Positions 29,012 to 39,825 are shown, numbered from the stretch's first letter. The stretch: 64,000 nucleotides of DNA from Debaryomyces hansenii CBS767 (GCF_000006445.2 NC_006048.2:1488001-1552000), one strand, 5' to 3'. Numbers and translations: made by a program. Notes: generated by a model from the sequence alone, not told the origin.

Positions 29012-29481
29012 AATCTATACGGATTACTTTCACTATTGAGCATTCTTTTATTTACGGATTTATGCAACATTAATCAACATTTATTGCCCAACAATACTCC
29101 CGGAATACATTATCGTGAACAATCTAAACCATACATTGTATCCTTAGTATATTAACCATTGCGGTGCTTTGTTTTGAAAAAAAAATTATTGGTCGGACTT
29201 TTGATTGAAGAAATTTGCCGATGTCTTGTATACGGTGTGGGGCAGCACCACATTGCTGCATGCATCCGCTACCAGTGAAATAAAAAACACCGTTAAAAAC
29301 GCATCAAATTAAATATTTCTGTCTAAAACTCAAATCCGCTTCCCGTGCTCACAATTAAATAGACAGATGACGGGAATAAATTATTTGATGACATTAAAGT
29401 TTTCTATATAAAGCATCAGTTCTTCTCCACAAGATATAGAGCATTATTATATTTGAAATAAATATAAGAAAGAAGTGTAAA
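29012..29481. other. tRNA-Val to ATO spacer
   Basis: 470 bp promoter region of the ATO gene. Holds an imperfect palindrome TGTGGGGCAGCACCACA at 29236-29252, whose GGGG core resembles Mig1-type sites; this would fit carbon-source control of an acetate transporter but is inference. A TATA-like TCTATATAAAG lies near 29402. Confidence 0.4.
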
Positions 29482-30234
29482 ATGTCAGACTCAACCACTC
29501 CATTAGAAGAGCCACCTGTAGCAGAAGTTCGTTATTCCGGGGAACGTAATGAATATATTATACTTGGTAACAAGAAATATGCTAGAAACGAGTTGATGAC
29601 TGCTTTTGGAGGTACATTAAATCCTGGATTAAGTCCATATCCAACCAATTCGTTCGCTAATCCAGCACCTTTGGGTTTAGCAGCTTTCGCCTTTAGTACG
29701 TTTGCTTTATCGTTATACAATTCACAGGCTATGGGCATTACTGTTCCTAATGTGGTTGTGGGTGCTGCTTGTTTTTACGGTGGTGCTGTTCAGTTCTTAG
29801 CCGGTATGTGGGAACTTCTTTTAGGAAACACCTTTGGTGGTACGGCATTGACCTCATATGGTGCATTCTGGTTGTCCTACGCCGCCATATTTATCGAAAG
29901 CTTTGGAATTACTGCTGCTTATGAAGATAAAGAAATGCTTAGCAATGCGATCGGGTTTTTCCTTATTGGATGGGCCATAGTTACATTCATGCTTTGTTTA
30001 GCTACTATGAAATCCACCTTGGCATTCTTCTCGTTATTTTTCTTCTTAACAATCACATTTATTTTGTTGGCGGGTGGTGAATTTAGTGGTAAAGTAGGTG
30101 TTTCGAGGGCCGGTGGTGTTTTCGGAGTTATAACGTCTATTATTGCTTGGTACAATGCATTTGCTGGTGCTTCTAACAGACAAAACTCTTACATTACATG
30201 TCATCCACTTCCACTTATTAGGAGTAAGAAATAG
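29482..30234 (+). CDS. ATO-family acetate/ammonium transporter (Gpr1/Fun34/YaaH)
   Basis: A 250-residue plasma-membrane protein with a ~55-residue polar N-terminus, the family signature NPAPLGL (60-66) and six hydrophobic segments (about 64-82, 91-112, 120-140, 152-172, 176-196, 208-226). Homologues Ady2/Ato1, Ato2 and Ato3 carry acetate or are linked to ammonium export during colony alkalinisation. CTG-clade yeasts have expanded this family, so orthology to a single member cannot be set here. Confidence 0.92.
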   Translation: MSDSTTPLEEPPVAEVRYSGERNEYIILGNKKYARNELMTAFGGTLNPGLSPYPTNSFANPAPLGLAAFAFSTFALSLYNSQAMGITVPNVVVGAACFYGGAVQFLAGMWELLLGNTFGGTALTSYGAFWLSYAAIFIESFGITAAYEDKEMLSNAIGFFLIGWAIVTFMLCLATMKSTLAFFSLFFFLTITFILLAGGEFSGKVGVSRAGGVFGVITSIIAWYNAFAGASNRQNSYITCHPLPLIRSKK

Positions 30235-30260
30235 ATAACTCTCCTTGTATCAAAAGCATT

Positions 30261-30350
30261 ATTTATTCATTGTTGCCATTTTTATGGCCTATTTATTTAT
30301 TGTTGTCCCTCTTATGGCCTATTTATTTATTGTTGTCCCTCTTATGGCCA
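30261..30350. repeat. 30 bp tandem repeat, three copies
   Basis: Copies at 30261-30290, 30291-30320 and 30321-30350. The unit begins ATTTATTTATTGTTG and ends CTTATGGCC. Copies 2 and 3 differ only at the last base; copy 1 has several changes; a decayed fourth copy begins at 30351. Lies 27 bp after the ATO stop, so within its 3' UTR or terminator. Confidence 0.9.
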
Positions 30351-30514
30351 ATATATTTATTATTTGTATGAAATTGATTGCAAATTGCAAATTGTGTATT
30401 ATGTAATTTAATAGAACCACGACTGTATTCTTAGTTAAAATGAACTGCGCTGTTCTATTCAAAGCAAAGAGAATCGTAACATAAGAAGTTGGCCTAACTT
30501 ACCTATCTTAAACA

Positions 30515-31693
30515 ATGAAACTAAGTTGTGCAATAATAACATCATTCTTAGTTATTTTAGTCCACGGATCCGGAGTTTTACAAGTAAATGATCAAAAATT
30601 TAAAGATGTTGTAATCACTTCGGGAAAGTATACATTAGTGAAATTTTATGCTGATTGGTGCCGTCATTGTAAAAACATGTTACCAGCGTATGAAGAAGTC
30701 AGTCGTTTGTTTGAAAATGAACCAAATGTACAAATTGTTAAAATCAATGGGGATAAGGATGGTCGTAAAATGAGTAAAAAGTACAATATTGAAGGGTTTC
30801 CAACTGTTATGTTGTTTCATGAAAATGACGAGCCCATTGAATTTAACGGTGCTAGAGATGCAGATGCAATGAGTAACTTTGTGCAACACATAGCGAATAT
30901 ACGGTTGGATAAATCTAAAGATCTGGGAAAACCAGATGGCGAAAAATCACAAGTATTGGAATTGAACGATTTGAACTTCCAAGAAAAAGTGCTCGATAAT
31001 GACAAGGCTACTACGATTGTAGCATTTACAGCTCTGTGGTGTGGTCATTGTAAAACCTTACTGCCAATATGGGAAAAATTGGCTAATGATGTATACGTCA
31101 ATGATGATAAGATAGTAATCGGTAAAGTTGTCACTGATGATAGTCCGGCGGACAAATTGATGTCACAATTTGGCGTTACCTCATTCCCAACTATATTGTA
31201 TTTTGATTCGAGTAAAGTAGACGAAGATGGCTTAAGAAGACCTGTTTTGTTTTATGGTGATAGATCTCTTGAACAGTTAGTTTCATTTATTAATGAGAAA
31301 GCAGGGTTGCATCGCGATACAAATGGTGAATTGTTGGAAACTGCTGGTAAAATAAGCAAGTTAGACGAACTAATTAGAGATAAATTACCAAAACTGGACG
31401 GAAGCGGAGTAGGAATGGAATTGTTGCGTGAATTAAATAAAATTATCGCATTAAGTACCAGCCTGGTGGTTAACAAACAAGAAGCTGTATCCATTGGAGA
31501 TGATTTATCAATGGCAAAATATTATAAGAAATTGATAAACAATGTTATCAACGGAGAAACTGAATTTTTTGATAGGGAAATTAATCGTTTAACCAGAATG
31601 ATTCAGAATAATAAGCAGAGCTTACAAAAGCAGACTATCGATTCAATCCAAAAAAGATTAAATGTATTAAGCATATTCACTAACCATTTGTGA
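30515..31693 (+). CDS. ER protein disulfide isomerase, ERp38/TigA type
   Basis: 392 residues: signal peptide (1-18), two thioredoxin domains and a C-terminal helical ERp29c-like domain (~265-385). The first active site is WCRHC (C49-C52), atypical in having Arg; the second is WCGHC (C176-C179). Layout matches fungal TigA/ERp38 oxidoreductases that form disulfides in secretory proteins. It ends TNHL with no HDEL/KDEL signal, so ER retention must be otherwise or through a partner. Codons 174 and 183 are CTG at positions (before WCGHC, before PIWE) where Ser/Pro/Ala is usual, evidence for CTG read as Ser. Confidence 0.88.
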   Translation: MKLSCAIITSFLVILVHGSGVLQVNDQKFKDVVITSGKYTLVKFYADWCRHCKNMLPAYEEVSRLFENEPNVQIVKINGDKDGRKMSKKYNIEGFPTVMLFHENDEPIEFNGARDADAMSNFVQHIANIRLDKSKDLGKPDGEKSQVLELNDLNFQEKVLDNDKATTIVAFTALWCGHCKTLLPIWEKLANDVYVNDDKIVIGKVVTDDSPADKLMSQFGVTSFPTILYFDSSKVDEDGLRRPVLFYGDRSLEQLVSFINEKAGLHRDTNGELLETAGKISKLDELIRDKLPKLDGSGVGMELLRELNKIIALSTSLVVNKQEAVSIGDDLSMAKYYKKLINNVINGETEFFDREINRLTRMIQNNKQSLQKQTIDSIQKRLNVLSIFTNHL

Positions 31694-31842
31694 GTTTATA
31701 GATATCAGCCATGAAATACATGGCTAATATATATTGGATATAAGTATCTAAAGATGTATTGCAAATTTAATAATCTAAAGCAAATCAATATATGTATATA
31801 TAAAAAATAACTCGTGTAGTATATCAGCAAGTTTGAGCGAGC

Positions 31843-32757
31843 TCACCATTCAATAGGGTCAAATCTTTGAATGATTCTAACCTTGTCAGCCCATACCTTT
31901 CCGTCAGCTAGAATGCATTCGTCTATAATCGGCCTCACGTTTTGAGGTCTGCATCTAGCTAGCCAAATATTCTTACCTGTCTTAGAATACATCAACACAT
32001 TAGCCACATACTTGTGACCCCCTACGTGATTTATATACGCCACCCTGACTCCATTGGGTCTATAATCATTGAAATCCCTATACAATCCAAGATCTCTCAA
32101 ATAGATCTCCATTTCACGCTTCATTAATGGTGCAGTAACTCCACATCTCTTATCTCTAGTCCTATGTGAACACAAGAAAATATACGATTGAAAGCCATCA
32201 GCTTGCACTGTGACGTCATCAAAATTCTCAACCTTTGATGGCGGCGGTATTTTCTTATCCCTGCTCTCTATGAGCTTCGGCATCATCACGTCAAGCAATG
32301 AGCCCACGTTCTCAGCAGAAACATTCTTAATCCAAATAAAGAACGGCAATATCAATATATCACCCCTTCTTCCCAGAATGTATTCCTCGTTCGTATCTAA
32401 CTCTGCTGAACACAACGACGACATAGTTACCTTTATTGACGACGATGTTCCTAACTCTGGGAACTTATCATTTGACAGGTCAGCCCAACCAGATACTGCC
32501 TTTCCTACCGTACCAGGAACCAGACATGCATCGTGCGGCCAATCTGTCTTACCACTTGCAACAACAATGTGTAACCCATATTCTTTGGTCGAATTCCATA
32601 GCTCATCCTTTTCTTCCACCGAAACTGAAGCTGGAAACTTTGAGCTGCATGAATCACAATCAAAGGAACAATCTGAGGTTGAAAACCCCTTCCTTTCGAT
32701 CTCCTCCTCGATATTGATGTTGTTACCTCCACCAAATAACTTTCTTATCAAACCCAT
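31843..32757 (-). CDS. APD1: Apd1-type [2Fe-2S] ferredoxin-like protein
   Basis: 304 residues of the sucrase/ferredoxin-like family. The C-terminal thioredoxin-like domain carries a CX8C motif (C196, C205 in CSHRTRDKRC) and an HX3H motif (H244, H248 in HVGGH). Those are the four ligands described for the bis-histidinyl [2Fe-2S] cluster of yeast Apd1. The N-terminus (MGLIRKLFGGG) is not a presequence, which favours cytosolic Apd1 over mitochondrial Aim32. An N-terminal CSFDCDSC stretch adds more cysteines. Divergent from MSS4. Confidence 0.88.
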   Translation of the reverse strand: MGLIRKLFGGGNNINIEEEIERKGFSTSDCSFDCDSCSSKFPASVSVEEKDELWNSTKEYGLHIVVASGKTDWPHDACLVPGTVGKAVSGWADLSNDKFPELGTSSSIKVTMSSLCSAELDTNEEYILGRRGDILILPFFIWIKNVSAENVGSLLDVMMPKLIESRDKKIPPPSKVENFDDVTVQADGFQSYIFLCSHRTRDKRCGVTAPLMKREMEIYLRDLGLYRDFNDYRPNGVRVAYINHVGGHKYVANVLMYSKTGKNIWLARCRPQNVRPIIDECILADGKVWADKVRIIQRFDPIEW

Positions 32758-33241
32758 GTCAAACTTATTTAAAGAATATATAACTGTTACTCTTCCTCTA
32801 ATCTTTTTGATCTATATAAATAAGCTCACCCACCACAATTTTTTTTTCGGCCCGGTCCGATCAAACTCCAGTAGCATTTTCTCTACTAATTATGATAAAT
32901 GAGACAGAACAGGAAAAATTTAGTTGTACTATTTATGACACTTGTACACGACCTGAAAATTGCAATCTATTGTTTCTTTTGAGAATCCACAAAAAGAGTT
33001 CTTGGAATACAGTTCCAACGTCCATAATATATAAGGGCATACTATAGATTAAAGAAGATATATACTAGGGTATTGCATAAGAATTCAGATATTACTTATT
33101 GGAGTTATAAAATTGCTAATATTATATATACTATCTTCGGTTTGAAAGATTCTTGCTAACTGATTGCATGTCACCACAATAGAATACGTTTACAATCTAG
33201 GATATAATAGAGAAAAATAAAAATAGAAATCGGATATCTAT
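32758..33241. other. APD1-MSS4 divergent spacer
   Basis: 484 bp. A GC patch CGGCCCGGTCCG (near 32849) follows a T9 tract, and TATATAAAT-like strings flank both genes. No RNA gene or ORF supported. Confidence 0.4.
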
Positions 33242-35353
33242 ATGATTCAATACGATTTAGCACATACTAGCACCAACAATTTTAGAGATAAAAATTATGA
33301 TTTATACCGAATCAGACAGACGCCCCGTAAATTGATGACGAACAGCACAATTTCATTAACGAGCGAACCTTCACCCAATTTGAATACCGACGGGTTGTCG
33401 AATACATCTAACGAAGATAGCAATATTGTCATTACAATGATTAACGATAATATAGAGAATAACGAGAGCGGGAGTGCCATGAATGGGGATACCAAGAGCA
33501 ATATTAGCCTGAAGGTGTCAAAGAATAACCAGAATAATTGTCGTCTCAACCAACGCGATTCATCGACACCTACATCGTACAAGGCTTCACATTCAGAAGT
33601 GTCAGATTCTACCAATGACACATCGCCGTCATCATTGGAGGAGAATAGGACACCAAAACCAGCTCGTAAGACTACCACGGGTATTAACAATATGCGGGCG
33701 GAATTAGTCGATGGTCCTAAAGAGCCGATTATTATTGAGCATTTGCATTCAGTCGGCGTCGATCCTTTAGAAGTGATAGACCCCGCAATTTCTGAAAACA
33801 ACTTTGTGAAGGGAAATAGGACGAGTAAAAATCCAGAGAAATCATTACATAGCACAGTGAGGGATGAAACCTTGTCATATAATACTGGCAGAAGACATAC
33901 AACTCCCCATTCCACTGCTCTGAGAGATTCCGCTGATTTAGCTTTCAGGCATTCTTTAGATAAACCATCATCGCGTCCTATAGCCCGCAGCACATTCCCA
34001 TCTTATAATAGAAGGAAAGCTACAAGCACTGATACGGTTGGAAATACATATGCACATGATTCAACTAGTTCAGAGATTAATAGGATGAAAAATTCTCTTC
34101 TAGTACAAAGAAACATGAAAAAGAAAAGAAACATACTAGAAGATGAAAAAGTACTTGTTGGAAATAAAATTAGTGAGGGGCATGAGAATTTTGTTATGGC
34201 ATACAATATGTTGACCGGGATTAGAGTTGCAGTTTCTCGTTGCTCAGGTATAATGAAAAATTTAGATGATCAAGACTTTCGAACAACAAAGAAGTTATCA
34301 TTCAACATGGACGGAAGTGAGTTAACTCCTTCATCAAAATATGATTTTAAATTTAAAGATTACTGTCCTGAAGTATTTAGGAGTTTGAGATCTATGTTCG
34401 GAATTGATCCGGCTGATTATCTTATCTCAGTAACCGGGAAATACATTTTATCTGAGTTAGGTTCACCTGGTAAAAGTGGGTCTTTTTTTTATTATTCGCG
34501 AGATTATAGATTTATCATTAAAACAATTCATCATGGGGAACATAAACAATTAAGAAGAATATTAAAGGATTACTATAAACACATAAAAGAAAATCCAAAT
34601 ACTTTGATTTCACAATTTTATGGTTTACATAGGGTTAAGATGCCATTTAATAAAAGTGGTATAAAAAAGGTACATTTCATAGTGATGAATAACTTGTTTC
34701 CTTCCCAGAGAGATATTCATGTAAAGTATGATTTAAAGGGATCAACGTGGGGTAGAAAATATGAAGTACCTGAAAAACTGCAAAGCTTGGCGAACTTTAC
34801 TTTGAAAGATCTTAACTGGCTTGAACGAAACGATAAAATAAAGTTTGGGCCGGAGAAGAGAAAATTATTTTTTGAACAACTTGAGAAAGACGTAAAATTA
34901 TTGCAAAAGATTAATGTAATGGATTATTCGCTCTTATTAGGAATTCATGATGTCAAGATGGGAAATAACACCGACACTATTCAAAGATTGTCTATCTTCG
35001 ATCCAAAATCGACAGATAAATATGATTTGATAAATACAAATCCCAGAGACATTGATATTGCAAATGATCTTCCAAATAATTTATATCCTGGCAGGTTGAA
35101 ATATATATTCTACGGACATGATGGTGGTATTAGGGCTACAAATGAATTGAATGAACCTTTAGGTGAAATATATTATTTAGGTATTATTGATTGCTTGACT
35201 AACTATTCCCTTAAAAAGAGGTTAGAAACTATGTGGAGATCGATAGGCCATTCAAGAAGTACTATATCAGCGGTACCTGCCAAAGAATATGGTGATAGAT
35301 TTTTGAAATTTATTAAAGATGGTACTACTAATATCAAAACTAAAATAAAATGA
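33242..35353 (+). CDS. MSS4: Phosphatidylinositol-4-phosphate 5-kinase
   Basis: 703 residues. The first ~300 are disordered and Ser/Thr/Asn-rich. The PIP-kinase catalytic domain covers about 310-700: [52 protein letters not shown] (P-loop and catalytic Lys), [24 protein letters not shown], and the activation-loop end [13 protein letters not shown]. It makes PI(4,5)P2 at the plasma membrane, controlling actin and morphogenesis. Yeast Mss4 is 779 aa. The kinase core is complete. Confidence 0.95.
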   Translation: MIQYDLAHTSTNNFRDKNYDLYRIRQTPRKLMTNSTISLTSEPSPNLNTDGLSNTSNEDSNIVITMINDNIENNESGSAMNGDTKSNISLKVSKNNQNNCRLNQRDSSTPTSYKASHSEVSDSTNDTSPSSLEENRTPKPARKTTTGINNMRAELVDGPKEPIIIEHLHSVGVDPLEVIDPAISENNFVKGNRTSKNPEKSLHSTVRDETLSYNTGRRHTTPHSTALRDSADLAFRHSLDKPSSRPIARSTFPSYNRRKATSTDTVGNTYAHDSTSSEINRMKNSLLVQRNMKKKRNILEDEKVLVGNKISEGHENFVMAYNMLTGIRVAVSRCSGIMKNLDDQDFRTTKKLSFNMDGSELTPSSKYDFKFKDYCPEVFRSLRSMFGIDPADYLISVTGKYILSELGSPGKSGSFFYYSRDYRFIIKTIHHGEHKQLRRILKDYYKHIKENPNTLISQFYGLHRVKMPFNKSGIKKVHFIVMNNLFPSQRDIHVKYDLKGSTWGRKYEVPEKLQSLANFTLKDLNWLERNDKIKFGPEKRKLFFEQLEKDVKLLQKINVMDYSLLLGIHDVKMGNNTDTIQRLSIFDPKSTDKYDLINTNPRDIDIANDLPNNLYPGRLKYIFYGHDGGIRATNELNEPLGEIYYLGIIDCLTNYSLKKRLETMWRSIGHSRSTISAVPAKEYGDRFLKFIKDGTTNIKTKIK

Positions 35354-35542
35354 TCTATATTTCCATATCTTGATACCATAACTCCTATATTTTATCTATG
35401 CATTTATTCATACTGATTATTAAAAGTAATTATTTGCTATTTTGAGAATTCATTTAATATATTTATTAGTATTATTTCCTTGTAGACTGCATTCGGTTAT
35501 CTTTAGAGATTGATAAGGCCACTAAGAAAAAAAAAGGACAAA

Positions 35543-35664
35543 TGCTCCAGGAGGGGTTTGAACCCACGACCGTCGCGTTCCTCACACGACCGTGACTTAT
35601 GGTATAACCAAATCGTCGTAATACGGCTATAAGCACGAAGCGCTAACCTCTGCGCCACTAGAGC
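35543..35664 (-). tRNA. tRNA-Ile (anticodon UAU) with 49 nt intron
   Basis: Minus strand. The acceptor arm GCTCTAG pairs with CTGGAGC plus discriminator A. The anticodon loop CTTATAA (UAU) is interrupted one base after the anticodon by an intron at 35579-35627, leaving a 73 nt mature tRNA. Minor tRNA-Ile(UAU) also carries a long intron in S. cerevisiae. The T stem (GTGGG/CCCTC) contains one U-U mismatch. The T-rich run near 35530 acts as the Pol III terminator in minus sense. Confidence 0.93.
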
Positions 35665-35947
35665 ACCTGCTGACAAAATTCGGAAACATAAGAGAATATA
35701 CCTAAGATAAGAACGCCAAAGTATTGAAATACTATTTTAATTAACCATTTATATTTAAAGAATTACTATTTTTGGATGTAACTATTGACTGTAAATATAT
35801 TAATACTTACTATTTATACTATAAGTAACCAATCCTCTCTAGAAAATGAATTGCGAGATTTTATGATAATTGGGCATGGTTTATAAATTTTGAGATCCTA
35901 AAAAACCAATTTAAACAAACTAATACCGTAAACAAGTATCAATAAAT

Positions 35948-37186
35948 ATGAAAGCCAACATAGCGATGGCTTCAAAACAGCTACAATTTATTAGATCATT
36001 GATCATTTCACAACCCCCTACAATAGCATTACCTAATCAATCTAGTAATATTTCTAAGATTGAAAATATCAAGGGAAATGATTTACCAAACCAGAAAACC
36101 TTAAATGACCCAGAGTTTCAGAGTTTGGGTCAGCCCGCATCAGTGTTAGCCATTAATTCGCCTCCTTCCGTACCTATTTATATCAGAAAAAACTCATTAT
36201 TGTCAATCTATGGAATTGATAATTCATTTGTGAATTCAATTAAAGGTCTGGTTGAATTCATAAACCCTCTAAAAAGGTTCATTTATGGAGGCTACGTTTC
36301 AAAATATCAGAAGATTATTTCTACGGTGCCATTCTCTTTATTAGTTTCCTCAAGCTCGAAGAATTTTAGATTGAGAACTAATAGGCAAAAATCGTTTGCT
36401 ACTTTGTTATTAGACGGAACGAATGATTGGGCAGTTTTAAATAATACTGCGTTACAAGCCTATACGGGTGGTACATTGAATGTTTCTATGTTCAGGATTC
36501 CAAAGAATATCAGTAAAACCTTAGCAAGTTTATTGAAAATAACGAATGCAACTGAAACTGGTTTATTCAGATGGAATAACTTAGGATATGCTTTACTAAC
36601 TGGAAGGGGTCAGGTAGGATTAGTTGGTAACGGTGCTATTTATAATATTAATTTAAAAGAGAATGAAGAAGTTTTAATTAGTAGAAAAAATTTGCTAAGT
36701 ATTAGTGTTAATGGACCCTATGATTTGCAGAATTGTATTGTTAAATACTCGTTTCCAGTCACTAAGCCGGAAACAGGTACGATTGGGTCAACAAAAGAAG
36801 CTCCAGTTCAATTAAACAAAGACGACGTCATTCCTGCTAACAATTTTAACCATTATTGGAACATCATCAAAGGATACTCTCGTCATATTATCAATTTTTT
36901 CAAAAGATCCCAAAGATTGACTTACAATTTCTTAGTAGGGAATGAAGATTTCGTAAGAGTTATTGGTCCTAGAAACCTATTATTACAATCCAATAGTGTT
37001 GGCTCGCATTCTACGTCATCTAGCGAGCTTCCAAAGCCTAATTTACTGAATATCAAGGCTAACATAGAAAAAAAATCTTCGGACTTTTTAAATTATGTAA
37101 CCATTGAACCAGGTAGAGGTGCCGTCTTCAAGAGCACGCCGAACTTTAGAGAATCCGTCCAAAAGATCGAAAAAAAATCTCTGTAA
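35948..37186 (+). CDS. AIM24: Mitochondrial Aim24 (AIM24/TRAP-like domain)
   Basis: 412 residues. The N-terminus has a basic mitochondrial targeting region. The central part is the beta-rich AIM24 domain (about 70-270): PPSVPIYIRKNSLLSIYG, WAVLNNTALQAYTGGTLNVSM and GYALLTGRGQVGLVGNGAIY. The C-terminus includes FLVGNEDFVRVIGPRNLLLQS. Yeast Aim24 (394 aa) is an inner-membrane protein that supports MICOS and cristae organisation. Length and motif order match. Starts only 7 residues apart (ATGs at 35948 and 35966) are equally possible. Confidence 0.9.
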   Translation: MKANIAMASKQLQFIRSLIISQPPTIALPNQSSNISKIENIKGNDLPNQKTLNDPEFQSLGQPASVLAINSPPSVPIYIRKNSLLSIYGIDNSFVNSIKGLVEFINPLKRFIYGGYVSKYQKIISTVPFSLLVSSSSKNFRLRTNRQKSFATLLLDGTNDWAVLNNTALQAYTGGTLNVSMFRIPKNISKTLASLLKITNATETGLFRWNNLGYALLTGRGQVGLVGNGAIYNINLKENEEVLISRKNLLSISVNGPYDLQNCIVKYSFPVTKPETGTIGSTKEAPVQLNKDDVIPANNFNHYWNIIKGYSRHIINFFKRSQRLTYNFLVGNEDFVRVIGPRNLLLQSNSVGSHSTSSSELPKPNLLNIKANIEKKSSDFLNYVTIEPGRGAVFKSTPNFRESVQKIEKKSL

Positions 37187-37296
37187 ATAATATCAATCAA
37201 TTAAGTAATACATTGAAACAGAAATAGATATATACGCAAAGCTTCTCTTGATGAAATATGAAATATAAAATAAAAATCATTAATTATATTAGAATA

Positions 37297-39255
37297 TTAT
37301 TGGCGCTCTGGTGGACGAAACAGGTCAGTAATTGGATTCAAATTAACCACAAAGCCTTCTGTTCCACTGGAAACCTGCTGAGTAATAGTACTAGGGGTAA
37401 CAGCAATAGGCTGCTTTCTATACTCCTCTATATTCGATTGAATCATACTGGGACCCGGCAATGGACCATTAAACTGAAATTGGCCGCCACCCAGCTGTTT
37501 TAGAGGTGGTAATTCAATTCCTCTCTCTCTTAATGTGTTCAGTTTATTTATACTAGGTTTTATGGAAGGAAGCTTCACCTTGTCAATTTTTCCATTTGTT
37601 GTTTTCTCTTCGTGAATTCGAACATTATTAGCACTCAACGGTTTGTACTCAGTATCATTATATAATTGCGACTGTGACGGATATTGAAAATAATGAGTAT
37701 GATGACGTTCTTTAAAATAAGATTCTTGTTGTACTTGACCATTACTTAAAGGTTTGCTGATATGGTCAAGCCTTTGATCCGATAGCACTTTCTTTCGTGC
37801 ATCAAGCCCAATACTGCTCGTATATAAGAAATCCAGTGATACTTGTGTACTCCTCGAACTGCCATTAGTGAAAACATCCGAAGAATGACCACTTGACGAT
37901 TCATTTGACTTTTCATTTGACTTGGTAGTATTAGTATTAGTATTAGTATTGGTAGTATTGCTATTGCTGTTGCTATTGTTATTGATATTAGTCTTGGTAT
38001 TGGAATTTCTTGAATCTGAAGCGGGGGAAATCGAAACTAGCATTGAGCTATAACTACCTAGTCCTGAATTCACTTCTAATCCAGAAACTGATTGTGAGCT
38101 TAAACTATCCGGTAATTCATCTCCCGTTATAGAAGTTTGCATCTTAACTTTTGGTTCCGGTTCTGCGAGACAAGGATTCACTTTCTGTTTGTAACAATCC
38201 TCACTTTGTCTAATATCGCTATTCTTGTTATACGTGTTGTTTTTGCCAACGTTCTCACTATTATCGCTGTCGAAATTATTTTCCTTATCGAACTTGAAAT
38301 CCCCATTGGTTTTATCATTGTCGTGTCTAATTGGGATAGGATCCGTTGGAGTTATAGCATGTTGAAATAATTTATGTCTTCCATTTATACTCAACTGATT
38401 CAGGTTTCTTGATTGGGTGACTTTCCTTTTCAATATCTTTAACCTTTCATTCGGCAAAAATGATGACATTTCACTATTCTTACTACTTGCAATCAACCCA
38501 TCATCACTACGGCCCTTAGATATACCAGCACCGTTGACACCAAGTATATCTGAATCACCAGGAAGAGATTTGTCCTGAGCAATACCACCGTCCCCCAGAG
38601 GAGAAACATTCTTTGGCATGTTTGTCGAATACTTCGATATCACTTTATTAAAGGCATTGAACAAATCACTCCATTTGAATACCTTGAGGTCCTTCTCGAT
38701 GTTCCGGGGTCTTGGATCTTCCATGCTCATCAAGACATTAAAAAAACGCTGGCATGACTTATTGGAACGAGAAACAGTATACGGCTTTAAGGACTGCAAA
38801 TTCCTCCGTATCCTATTTTTCTCCTCTATAGTAAAGCATTGTTCTACCAAATATTCCAATATCAATATAATATCAACGGACGTTGAAATATGCAAGTTTT
38901 TCTCTTTCCAGAATATACATGAAATTATGGGCTGTTCGTGTGTGAATTCTTGCTTACTGACTGCTTCAAAAGTGATATAATAATCCGTAGGTGTTTCCCT
39001 CTTGAACTTGAAGCGCACTAATCTCCTCTCATCTTCCATCTCCATTTGACTCCAGTCCTTCGTCATCGACATCAAGTCTCCCTCGAGCAAAAGCTTCACA
39101 GGACTGACTGTCAGACTCAAGTTCTGTCTCACATAATTGGGATGCAATGATGATATCCTCACCAATCTCGGTATGCGTTCATCTACATCCCCAAAACTCT
39201 GATTGCGGTCGATCTGATCTGATGAACTAGCATTCTCCTCCGTATTTTCAGCCAT
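37297..39255 (-). CDS. Medusa-like morphogenesis regulator (possibly MFG1)
   Basis: 652 residues. The conserved part is about 75-215: RRLVRFKFKRE, PIISCIFWKEKN, TSVDIILILEYLVEQ, EEKNRIRRNLQSLKPYTVSR, DPRPRNIEKDLKVFKWSDL, the wording of the DUF7082/MedA (medusa) domain of fungal developmental regulators. The remainder is disordered, with an Asn/Thr/Ser repeat tract (codons near 37920-37995). S. cerevisiae and C. albicans Mfg1, a partner of Flo8 and Mss11 in filamentous growth, may be the yeast counterpart; that link is from memory and less certain than the domain. Confidence 0.72.
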   Translation of the reverse strand: MAENTEENASSSDQIDRNQSFGDVDERIPRLVRISSLHPNYVRQNLSLTVSPVKLLLEGDLMSMTKDWSQMEMEDERRLVRFKFKRETPTDYYITFEAVSKQEFTHEQPIISCIFWKEKNLHISTSVDIILILEYLVEQCFTIEEKNRIRRNLQSLKPYTVSRSNKSCQRFFNVLMSMEDPRPRNIEKDLKVFKWSDLFNAFNKVISKYSTNMPKNVSPLGDGGIAQDKSLPGDSDILGVNGAGISKGRSDDGLIASSKNSEMSSFLPNERLKILKRKVTQSRNLNQLSINGRHKLFQHAITPTDPIPIRHDNDKTNGDFKFDKENNFDSDNSENVGKNNTYNKNSDIRQSEDCYKQKVNPCLAEPEPKVKMQTSITGDELPDSLSSQSVSGLEVNSGLGSYSSMLVSISPASDSRNSNTKTNINNNSNSNSNTTNTNTNTNTTKSNEKSNESSSGHSSDVFTNGSSRSTQVSLDFLYTSSIGLDARKKVLSDQRLDHISKPLSNGQVQQESYFKERHHTHYFQYPSQSQLYNDTEYKPLSANNVRIHEEKTTNGKIDKVKLPSIKPSINKLNTLRERGIELPPLKQLGGGQFQFNGPLPGPSMIQSNIEEYRKQPIAVTPSTITQQVSSGTEGFVVNLNPITDLFRPPERQ

Positions 39256-39825
39256 AATTGTGCTATTCTCGCTACGTTATGCTATGCTTGCTTAAGATCC
39301 GTGCGTTTTCACCTTCGACTATGATGCTTGATCTACTTTTTCTTTGATTTCAACGACACTCAATAACTAGCACAGCTTATCATTTATTAGTAATTGTCTC
39401 TATAATCTTTCAGTTTTATACCAATATTTTTTTTTTACAAAGTGCACCTTTGGAGATCAATAATATTATATATATACACTTAAGTACGCTTTTAACGAAA
39501 ACGAATACTTCACCAATGGGTCAACCAATATAGAAGTTGTTTTTTCTTTGTACAGAACTCATACCTCTTAGCCACTTTAGCCACAGCAAACCAATTAAAA
39601 AACTTCGCTTGCTGATAAGTACGATTATGTAATGCCTCAAATTACACCTTGTGACGGCCTCGCTGCGTCTTCTGTGAATTAGGGCGGACCAGTCCCCTTG
39701 TTTAGTTGTACAGATCATGTGGGATGGAAACCGAGGAAAGATTCTACGCGCATTACAGAAGTTCTACTAAAAAACTATGCATTTGATTATATAATACTCA
39801 ATAAAACCGTTCCATACGTGCACAT
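39256..39825. other. Spacer between two minus-strand genes
   Basis: 570 bp upstream of the medusa-like gene. AT-rich except for a GC patch around 39648-39725. A 65-codon minus frame there has no recognisable motif and no splice signals, so I do not call it. No tRNA found. Confidence 0.4.

Noticed and set aside
28852..29070. Upstream extension of the glutaredoxin-like ORF
   Set aside because: Would translate through the tRNA-Val gene; the ATG at 28851 gives a proper presequence and the family length.
39521..39718. 65-codon minus ORF upstream of the medusa-like gene
   Set aside because: No family, no splice sites, no start context; GC patch only.
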